From: Candidatus Sumerlaeota bacterium
GTDB taxonomy: Bacteria; Sumerlaeota; Sumerlaeia; MWCT01
Assembly (NCBI GenBank): GCA_026398545.1
Contig: JAPLSR010000155.1
Span: 1-7,860, forward strand
DNA length: 7,860 nucleotides
Direction: 5' to 3'
Part shown: piece by piece, positions 1-5,150 of the stretch
How the letters are laid out: every line of letters begins with the position of its first letter
Position numbering within the stretch: the stretch's first letter is position 1
Notes under the pieces: generated by a model
What the model was told of the DNA's origin: nothing
What the model saw: the letters and a program-made list of their open reading frames with translations, nothing else
The model's database searches: none
Made by a program: the position numbers and the translations under genes

Positions 1-211
1 TATCAATGTCACATACATAATTATCCAAGTTGATTGCATTGGGGAACTGGAAAAAGCCAATGTCAGGCCCCACATTATCTTCGGAATTCCCGATGATGAT
101 GCTATCCGGAATGTGTCCAATCACCGGTGGGAATGTCCCATTTGCCAAAACTGCTAAAGGACATAACAACATAACCACCAGTACCATTCCTTTTTTGTAC
201 CAACTACTCAT
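1..211 (-). CDS. Secreted or surface protein, N-terminal fragment (runs off the left edge)
   Basis: Seen: reading the minus strand from an ATG at 211-209, there is an open frame of 70 codons to the window edge. The start is supported by a near-perfect Shine-Dalgarno AAGGAGGT (224-217) five bases upstream; an ATG at 216 is dead because it meets TGA two codons later. Residues 1-22 form a classical Sec signal peptide: KK at 6-7, a hydrophobic core (MVLVVMLLCPLAVL) and a probable cleavage after the LA at 21-22. The mature start (NGTFPPVIGHIPD, then IIIGNSEDN, then FFQFPNAINLDNYV) has no transmembrane segment or catalytic motif. Inference: an exported protein, perhaps the beginning of a large multi-domain extracellular protein with Ig- or cadherin-like repeats, but the family is not recognised and function cannot be assigned from 70 residues. 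It is transcribed away from the PHP operon. Confidence 0.8.
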   Translation of the reverse strand, partial: MSSWYKKGMVLVVMLLCPLAVLANGTFPPVIGHIPDSIIIGNSEDNVGPDIGFFQFPNAINLDNYVCDID

Positions 212-404
212 AACATACCTCCTTCGATATTGAATTTTCAATATTTACAAATAATTCCTGACCCGTAATGAATATTAGATAAAACACACCCTCCAATTTA
301 AAGCCATCTCCATAATTTTTTTATGCACGTAACTTGGGTTCCAATCTTGTCATCAAACATTTAAGATTACATATTTAGGCCACTAATATATAAACGACTT
401 TCTT

Positions 405-434
405 GTTCTATTTTTTTTTGGTAAAGTTTGTCAA
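405..434 (-). promoter_or_regulatory. Candidate sigma70-type promoter for the leftward secreted-protein gene
   Basis: On the minus strand a perfect TTGACA (434-429) is followed, after 18 bases that include a run of nine A, by TAGAAC (410-405), which matches TATAAT at four of six positions. A start near 398 would leave a 5' leader of roughly 185 nt before the ATG at 211. AT-rich DNA yields such matches by chance, so this is a weak call. Confidence 0.3.
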
Positions 435-514
435 GATAAATTTATAGTTTTTTTTATATACCGTGCTCTGGGATTTTTCATCGTTTTTTATGTAATTTTA
501 ATGTATTGTTTCAG

Positions 515-542
515 ATATAATATTACCTGTATAGTATTATAT
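515..542. repeat. Inverted repeat with 11-bp arms and 6-nt loop
   Basis: The left arm ATATAATATTA (515-525) and right arm TAGTATTATAT (532-542) are complementary at ten positions plus one T-G wobble, around the loop CCTGTA. Each strand carries an exact TATAAT inside the arm (516-521 plus; 541-536 minus). No T-run follows on either strand, so it does not look like an intrinsic terminator. A regulator-binding operator or a symmetric pair of -10 elements between divergent genes is possible, but it is pure A/T in most positions and could be chance. Confidence 0.4.
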
Positions 543-757
543 TAAAAATGTATGAAGCACACATGAATAAACTAATTTCAATATAAATATGAGTTCGCTA
601 CGGTACTAAATTCGGATGATTAAACTTGACAACTCCCCGATATCCCCATTCAAAATCTTTGCAGATTTTATAACTAAGGAAGATGATGAGTTAAAATTAG
701 ACATAAATGTGTCATGAACGGCGTTTTCATATATCGGATTGTGGGGCATAAATCTTC

Positions 758-1618
758 ATGGCATGCGACCTGCATATTCACTCAAACGTCTCGGATGGGG
801 GCTTTACCCCGACAGAGGTTGTAAATCACGCCAGTGAAATCGGGCTGACATGCATTGCGCTTACCGACCATGACACATTTCTGGGCGTTGAGGATGCATG
901 TCTTCATGCCCGGAAGATAGGTCTTTCCTTTATTCCCGGCATAGAGATGACATCGGTGATTGATTCTAATGAGATTCATATCCTTGGGTATTTTGTAGAT
1001 GCACATAATACGGCTCTCAATACAGCCCTTTTAAAAAGCCGACAGTATAGCTTAGCCCGGCTCAAATCCATCACGGACAGGCTCACAGAGCTGGGACATC
1101 CCGTCGCCATGCAGGAAGTTCTTGCAGTTGCGGGAAAGGGGAGCATCGGCAGACCCCATATTGCAAAGGTGATGGTCCAGCATGGTTATGTTGAGTCTAT
1201 CCATGATGCCTTTGAACGGTTTATCGGCTCTTATGGACTGGCTTATATTCCACCGCAGGGGATGCCGCCGGAGGATATTTATCAATTGCTCAGGGATGCC
1301 GGTGGAGTTCCTGCCATTGCCCACCCCGGCCTCCCGGGACGGGCGGATATGATGCGGGAGGACGAAATTGCCACCCATGTGGAGTGTGGCGCTCTGGCGA
1401 TTGAGGTCTTCCATCCGCGCCATGACGATTATATGGTCTCTTATTATATGAAGGTTGCCCAGAAATTTAATCTGGGTATTGTGGGTGGTTCGGATTGTCA
1501 TGGACCTTTTTACCCCATGATACTTATGGACAGGAAACTGGTGCCGGACTGGGTTGCCGAAAAGTTCAAAGTATTTTACAGGAATTTGCGCGAAAGACGC
1601 ATCATCGTGATGAATTGA
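758..1618 (+). CDS. PHP-domain phosphatase/exonuclease of the TrpH (YciV, RNase AM) family
   Basis: Seen: 286 residues with the full set of PHP metal-binding motifs: DLHIHS (H6, H8), D13 in SDGG, TDHDT (D37, H38), GIE (E63), H74, GRPHIA (H134), IAHP (H189), E216 and H219 in EVFHP, and GGSDCHG (D246, H248). The stretch from about 95 to 180, including GRPHIA and the SYGLAYIPP segment, matches the helical insertion typical of TrpH-type proteins, and the length is normal. Family knowledge: these manganese-dependent cytoplasmic enzymes hydrolyse 3',5'-nucleoside bisphosphates and/or trim RNA 5' ends one nucleotide at a time. Start: ATG at 758, because TAA closes the frame four codons upstream; the Shine-Dalgarno is poor (GTGGGG, 11 nt away). 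It is first of a tight operon, ending 10 nt before a sugar-type permease. The class is sure; the physiological substrate here is not. Confidence 0.92.
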   Translation: MACDLHIHSNVSDGGFTPTEVVNHASEIGLTCIALTDHDTFLGVEDACLHARKIGLSFIPGIEMTSVIDSNEIHILGYFVDAHNTALNTALLKSRQYSLARLKSITDRLTELGHPVAMQEVLAVAGKGSIGRPHIAKVMVQHGYVESIHDAFERFIGSYGLAYIPPQGMPPEDIYQLLRDAGGVPAIAHPGLPGRADMMREDEIATHVECGALAIEVFHPRHDDYMVSYYMKVAQKFNLGIVGGSDCHGPFYPMILMDRKLVPDWVAEKFKVFYRNLRERRIIVMN

Positions 1619-1620
1619 TT

Positions 1621-1626
1621 AAGGGA
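1621..1626 (+). promoter_or_regulatory. Shine-Dalgarno AAGGGA bearing on the start of the first permease
   Basis: AAGGGA lies only 2 nt before the ATG at 1629 but 8 nt before the in-frame ATG at 1635. The spacing favours initiation at 1635, giving a protein two residues shorter; both starts remain possible. Confidence 0.5.
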
Positions 1627-1628
1627 CT

Positions 1629-2636
1629 ATGTCTATGGGAGAACTGGAACGACTCACACGGCGGCATACAAAACGCATCAAACTCCTCCACCGGAATCTG
1701 GAGGCATGGTTTTATCTCCTGCCCGCCACCGCTGTCCTTGCTGTCTTCTGGTTCTTCCCCGTTATTCTCTCCATCATCATCTCCTTTACGAACTGGAAGG
1801 GGCTTGACACCTGGTCCACCGTGAAGTGGGTGGGATTAACAAATTACAAGAATGTCCTCAGTGACCCCGAATTTCACAAAACGCTCCTGAATACCTTGAA
1901 TTATGCCCTTTATTGCGTCCCACTGACCATTGTCATTTCTCTCGGTGCGGCGCTCCTTCTGAATACCCAGATTTGCGGGCGCTCCTTTTTCCGGACTATC
2001 TATTTTCTCCCTTTCATCACAACCTGGGTCGCCATTTCAATCGTCTGGCGGTATTTTTATGACCGTGAGTTTGGACTTGCGAACTATTTTCTCAGGATGA
2101 TGGGTCTGCCGCGTCTGGAGTGGCTCAGTGAGCCACGGGGAATCTGGACAGTCCTTTTTTCGCAGTTCGGCATCAAGGTTGCCAACCCTATTCTTGCTGG
2201 ACCGAGCCTTGCCATGTTTGCCATCATCCTTACCACCATCTGGCGTGGAATCGGCTACTATATGGTTATATTCCTCGCCGGAGTTCAGAATATTGACAGG
2301 TCGTATTATGAGGCGGCGGAGATTGATGGTGCCTCCAGTTGGCTCAGGTTCAAACATATTACACTCCCTCTCCTGTCCCCGGTCACATTTTTCATCCTGG
2401 TCACCTCAATGATTAACAGCTTCAAGGTTTTTGTCCCACAATTCATCATGACCCCCAGCGGGGGACCGGATAACACAACTGTCACGATTGTCTTTCATCT
2501 GTATGAAAAGGGGTTTCAGGGGCTCTGGCTGATGGGGCATGCCTCAGCCATTGCTTATATCCTTTTTGTCATAATTCTTATTATAACCTTGATACAGAAT
2601 CGCATCTTTGGTCGCCATGTGCATTATGGGGACTAA
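1629..2636 (+). CDS. Carbohydrate-type ABC transporter permease (MalF/UgpA-like, CUT1)
   Basis: Seen: 335 residues, basic N-terminus, then about six hydrophobic segments near 28-52, 94-112, 123-144, 194-218, 252-268 and 306-325. The cytoplasmic coupling loop is an orthodox EAA motif at 228-247 (EAAEIDGASSW then the ITLP ending), where the ATPase docks. The phrases FFRTIYFLP and GGPDNTTVTIVFHLY fit MalF/UgpA-type permeases. Family knowledge: it pairs with a MalG/UgpE partner to form the importer pore; that partner is the next gene, 10 nt downstream. Odd: between EWLSEPR (164-170) and LAMFAII (194-200) there are some 20 more residues than I expect in this family, so the protein is longer than the usual 290-310. 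Start: ATG 1629 as listed, but ATG 1635 has better ribosome-site spacing. No binding protein or ATPase gene is in view, so the substrate is unknown. Confidence 0.92.
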   Translation: MSMGELERLTRRHTKRIKLLHRNLEAWFYLLPATAVLAVFWFFPVILSIIISFTNWKGLDTWSTVKWVGLTNYKNVLSDPEFHKTLLNTLNYALYCVPLTIVISLGAALLLNTQICGRSFFRTIYFLPFITTWVAISIVWRYFYDREFGLANYFLRMMGLPRLEWLSEPRGIWTVLFSQFGIKVANPILAGPSLAMFAIILTTIWRGIGYYMVIFLAGVQNIDRSYYEAAEIDGASSWLRFKHITLPLLSPVTFFILVTSMINSFKVFVPQFIMTPSGGPDNTTVTIVFHLYEKGFQGLWLMGHASAIAYILFVIILIITLIQNRIFGRHVHYGD

Positions 2637-2644
2637 GGAATTAT

Positions 2645-2672
2645 AAATGACAAATGACAAATTACAAATGTC
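2645..2672 (+). repeat. Four tandem copies of a 7-bp unit (AAATGAC) across a start codon
   Basis: AAATGAC occurs exactly at 2645-2651 and 2652-2658, followed by AAATTAC (2659-2665) and AAATGTC (2666-2672), each one mismatch from the unit. The first copy contains the start ATG (2647) of the second permease; the fourth supplies an in-frame ATG (2668) and the second an out-of-frame ATG (2654). A 7-bp unit shifts frame with each copy gained or lost. Confidence 0.75.
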
Positions 2673-3711
2673 TGGAAAAAGGATATCCCTTCTTGCCGAG
2701 GAGAGGGTGAGGAGGGAGAAATCGATTATATTCATATTGAATATCGCCCTTTTAATATTGCTCATGTTTGGGTTCAGCAACTGGGGCTTGAAGGGTATTT
2801 GCGGTTATGCGGGAATGTTGATTTTACTAATCGCTTTTTTAAAGCATGTCTGGAAACGCCCCGGATATATTACTATCACGCTCATCTACCAGATTCTTTT
2901 CATCGGCGGATTTTTCATGGTTCTGCCTTTTTACTGGATGGTTATCACATCATTCAAGAGTTATAAGGAGGCGCTGGCGTTTCCACCCACATGGTGGCCA
3001 ACAAAATTTTACTGGAACAACTGGATTGAGGCGTGGAATGCGCCCAAGAGCAACACATGGGGCGACCCGCCCATCCCGCTGACCTTCACCCGGTATTTTT
3101 ATGTGAGCATCCTGGTTGGGATTGTAACAACTGCCGGTTCTCTTGCAACAGCCATCCTCGCAGCGTATGCCTTTGCAAAAATGGAATTCTGGGGCAGGGG
3201 ACTTTTCTTTTTCATTGTAATCGCCATGATGATGGTGCCGGGGCAGGTCCTCCTTATCCCAAATTATATCACCCTTGCAAGAATAGGGTGGCTGGACCAC
3301 TATGCGGCGCTGACCATCCCCTGGATGGCGAGTGTCTTTACCGTTTTTCTCCTGCGCCAGTTTTTTATAACCATCCCTGTTGACCTCTGGGATGCGGCAC
3401 AGATAGACGGCGCCGGAAGATTCCGGTTCCTCTGTCAGGTGGTCCTTCCCCTGTCCAAGCCCGTGCTCATCACGGCAGGGATTTTTGATTTTCTGGGAAA
3501 CTGGAATTCCCTTTTCTGGCCCCTCATCGTCACAACCCGCCCTGAGATGCGCACCCTGATGGTGGGGCTTCAGGCATTCAACCAGGATGCAGGGTCAGAC
3601 TTTCATCTCTTAATGGCAGCTTCCACATTTGCCGTTCTGCCGATTGTGATAATGTTCTTCTTTCTCCAGAGATTTTTCATACAGGGGATTGCCCGGACAG
3701 GGCTCAAATGA
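2647..3711 (+). CDS. Carbohydrate-type ABC transporter permease (MalG/UgpE-like, CUT1) with extended N-terminus
   Basis: Seen: 354 residues. The canonical permease starts near residue 78 (LIYQILFIGGFFMVLPFYWM, then TSFKS), with later helices near 153-177, 186-206, 222-240, 272-295 and 325-343. The EAA loop is at 249-268 with Asp in place of the first Glu (DAAQIDGAG ... VVLP), a common variant, and the C-terminus QRFFIQGIARTGLK is typical of MalG-type proteins. Odd: MalG/UgpE homologues are usually 270-300 residues; this one has about 70 extra, with two added hydrophobic segments (27-45 and 50-66). Start: ATG 2647 has TAAGGAA 8 nt upstream, overlapping the previous stop; ATG 2668 in the same frame would remove seven residues coded by a heptamer repeat. 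It lies 10 nt after its partner and forms the pore with it. Substrate unknown. Confidence 0.92.
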   Translation: MTNDKLQMSGKRISLLAEERVRREKSIIFILNIALLILLMFGFSNWGLKGICGYAGMLILLIAFLKHVWKRPGYITITLIYQILFIGGFFMVLPFYWMVITSFKSYKEALAFPPTWWPTKFYWNNWIEAWNAPKSNTWGDPPIPLTFTRYFYVSILVGIVTTAGSLATAILAAYAFAKMEFWGRGLFFFIVIAMMMVPGQVLLIPNYITLARIGWLDHYAALTIPWMASVFTVFLLRQFFITIPVDLWDAAQIDGAGRFRFLCQVVLPLSKPVLITAGIFDFLGNWNSLFWPLIVTTRPEMRTLMVGLQAFNQDAGSDFHLLMAASTFAVLPIVIMFFFLQRFFIQGIARTGLK

Positions 3712-3720
3712 AATTAAGAC

Positions 3721-3726
3721 GAGGAA
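3721..3726 (+). promoter_or_regulatory. Shine-Dalgarno GAGGAA that sets the start of the 78-residue protein
   Basis: GAGGAA lies 7 nt before the ATG at 3734. This favours 3734 over an in-frame upstream ATG at 3689 that would overlap the end of the second permease and add 15 residues with no matching ribosome site. Confidence 0.6.
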
Positions 3727-3733
3727 TAATTCC

Positions 3734-3970
3734 ATGCCTCGTGAAGAAATAAAGATTATTATAAAGAAGAATGGCGAGGTCTGGGTTGACCTTGGAGGTT
3801 TGGCGCCCGTCCGTCTCAGAAATTACAGGGAACTTTTTGAAGAGATGCTCGGTCCGATTAAAGGGGAACTGGCAGGCATGGATGGCGGAACTCCAGGTGG
3901 GGTGTATCTGGCTGAAACTCCCGAGGCTGAGGAGGATGAAAAGGATAAGAGGCGGATTCGGGGGACTTGA
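3734..3970 (+). CDS. Small uncharacterised protein (78 residues)
   Basis: Seen: a short soluble-looking protein. Residues 4-20 look like a beta hairpin of alternating hydrophobic residues around a Lys-Lys-Asn-Gly turn (EIKIIIKKNGEVWVDL); 28-48 suggest a helix (NYRELFEEMLGPIKGEL); a Gly-rich linker follows at 49-57, then a highly charged tail (EAEEDEKDKRRIRGT). It has no signal peptide, membrane segment, cysteine or metal motif. The hairpin-then-helix layout loosely recalls small DUF2997-like proteins, but the cysteine I associate with that family is missing, so I do not assign it. It starts 22 nt after the second permease with a good ribosome site and is probably in the same operon. Inference: possibly an adaptor or regulatory partner of the genes around it; no function is claimed. 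Confidence 0.7.
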   Translation: MPREEIKIIIKKNGEVWVDLGGLAPVRLRNYRELFEEMLGPIKGELAGMDGGTPGGVYLAETPEAEEDEKDKRRIRGT

Positions 3971-4037
3971 AACCTATGTCAATTGTTGATATATATATTT
4001 TTCGCCACTTCAAAGGATGCGGATGTAACCTGCTTTG

Positions 4038-5120
4038 ATGAAGATTTGTCCTCGTTGTCAGTTTTATAATCAGGATAACAATATCCGTTGTATCAGGTGC
4101 GGATGGGTTCTTGAGCCTGTCAAAGACCTGCGCATAACCGATTCAAAGGTGAGGCGGCATTTTTTTGCCTTCTTATCCAGATTTGTTCGGGCGGCATTTC
4201 ACAGGATTGGGCTCTTTTTTCATACGGAAATTCCAGAGGTGTCTCACCGGCTGCCTTATATAGCCGCTGGTCTTTCTTTCCTGTTCGGGTTGGGACAGGT
4301 CTATAACCGCCAGTATAAAAAGGGTATCATTTTCTGTGTCGGATATATTATCGGTTGGAGCATTGTTATTCGGACTATCACGGCATCATATTCCAACTGG
4401 CTCATTTTACTCTTTATTGCATATGCCCTTTATACATATAATGATGGCTTTGTGACGGCGATTAAGATAAATGGCCAGATATGGACAGTCCGATACACCC
4501 TTGCGGCATATTCCGCCCTTTTTTTTCTCCTGGGTTTTGGCACCGTTGTGGGGCAATTCTTCATTTCGCCGATGTTCAAATTAATACGGGTAAGCCAATC
4601 CACGCTTGCCCCATATTTCCATAGGGGTGATATGGTTTTCGTGGACTGTCTCCTTTCCAAATTGAGGTCTCCGCGGGTGGGCGATGTCATTTTTTACAAC
4701 CCTGAGACACTTATTATTGAAATTCCCGGCGCATTGGAATCCTCACGTTATTTAATACATGAGAGACGGACATTTGAAACCATTATGGGTCTTCCGGGGG
4801 ATGTGGTCGAAAGAAAGTCAGGTGTCTTCTACCGTAATGGTGAACCAATGCCATCGTGGTGCAAACCCATCCTGCCGGATAATATCTTTAATGATTTGAA
4901 ATTCAAGGTCCCCGATGGCAATTATCTCGCGATATATTCCCATTCGCCGGAGCAGATTTCCCTGGGAGATTCTTTTGGCGGAAAGACACCAAGGTTGAAC
5001 AGCCCCGGCGTCATCCTTGTCAACTGGGATAAGGTGTGTCTCATCACAAAGAAACAGGTTATTGGACGGGCTGTTTTCACCATGAACCCCCCAGGGTATC
5101 GACGCTTCTTCCGCCCATAA
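4038..5120 (+). CDS. Zinc-ribbon / TM2-like membrane protein with degenerate signal-peptidase-I-like (S26) domain
   Basis: Seen, numbering from ATG 4038 (360 residues): a zinc ribbon at 4-22 (CPRC, ten residues, CIRC-G); a basic linker; hydrophobic segments near 72-89, 96-114, 119-134 and 153-176, the first containing GLGQVYNRQYKKG, typical of TM2/DUF5683-like hairpins; then an S26-like domain from about 182. Box B reads QSTLAPYFHRGD, box C RVGDVIFYNP, box D FETIMGLPGDVV, and the end VIGRAVF resembles signal peptidase I. The usual catalytic Ser aligns with T189 (Ser is one place earlier, S188), the catalytic Lys with E247, and the box E GDN with YSH. Inference: fold kept, peptidase activity doubtful. 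Start: a stop lies at 4026-4028; TTG 4035 is the only alternative, and the ribosome site is weak. Stops TAA-TGA are in tandem. It lies 67 nt after the small gene, so it may have its own promoter. Confidence 0.82.
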   Translation: MKICPRCQFYNQDNNIRCIRCGWVLEPVKDLRITDSKVRRHFFAFLSRFVRAAFHRIGLFFHTEIPEVSHRLPYIAAGLSFLFGLGQVYNRQYKKGIIFCVGYIIGWSIVIRTITASYSNWLILLFIAYALYTYNDGFVTAIKINGQIWTVRYTLAAYSALFFLLGFGTVVGQFFISPMFKLIRVSQSTLAPYFHRGDMVFVDCLLSKLRSPRVGDVIFYNPETLIIEIPGALESSRYLIHERRTFETIMGLPGDVVERKSGVFYRNGEPMPSWCKPILPDNIFNDLKFKVPDGNYLAIYSHSPEQISLGDSFGGKTPRLNSPGVILVNWDKVCLITKKQVIGRAVFTMNPPGYRRFFRP

Positions 5121-5150
5121 TGAGATAAACTGAATTGGGAGAAAAATTTG

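Larger units (their letters stand above)
212..757. other. AT-rich intergenic spacer between divergent genes
   Basis: This spacer of about 546 bases is visibly richer in A+T than the flanking genes and has several poly-T runs (for example 411-419). It must hold the promoters of the secreted protein (leftward) and of the PHP operon (rightward). I see a candidate leftward promoter (405-434) and an inverted repeat (515-542). A TTGACA at 626-631 has no convincing -10 box at normal spacing, and TATAAC at 669-674 has no good -35, so the rightward promoter is not assigned. The only plus-strand ORF of note is 616-717 (33 codons, no Shine-Dalgarno). No tRNA, riboswitch or convincing terminator was recognised. 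Confidence 0.6.

Noticed and set aside
30..233. Plus-strand ORF of 67 codons
   Set aside because: It is the complement of the secreted-protein gene, which has a near-perfect Shine-Dalgarno and a clear signal peptide on the minus strand.
626..655. Perfect TTGACA as a promoter for the PHP operon
   Set aside because: No acceptable -10 hexamer occurs 16-18 nt downstream (only TTCAAA-like sequences), so it is not called.
212..757. Possible riboswitch or structured RNA in the long leader region
   Set aside because: I could not find a conserved riboswitch core such as the c-di-GMP, TPP or SAM motifs; the only stem seen is the AT-rich inverted repeat at 515-542.
1052..1501. Minus-strand ORF of 149 codons
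   Set aside because: Antisense to the PHP gene, whose metal-binding motifs are intact in the other frame; no signature of its own.
1621..1880. Possible frameshift at the PHP-permease junction, because a plus-strand frame (1495-1824) bridges the two genes
   Set aside because: Both genes have complete ends: the PHP frame stops after its full-length C-terminus, and the permease begins with its own ATG and ribosome site. The bridging frame is a shadow.
3033..3383. Plus-strand ORF of 116 codons inside the second permease
   Set aside because: Out-of-frame shadow of the permease; the permease frame has the EAA loop and helices, and this one has nothing recognisable.
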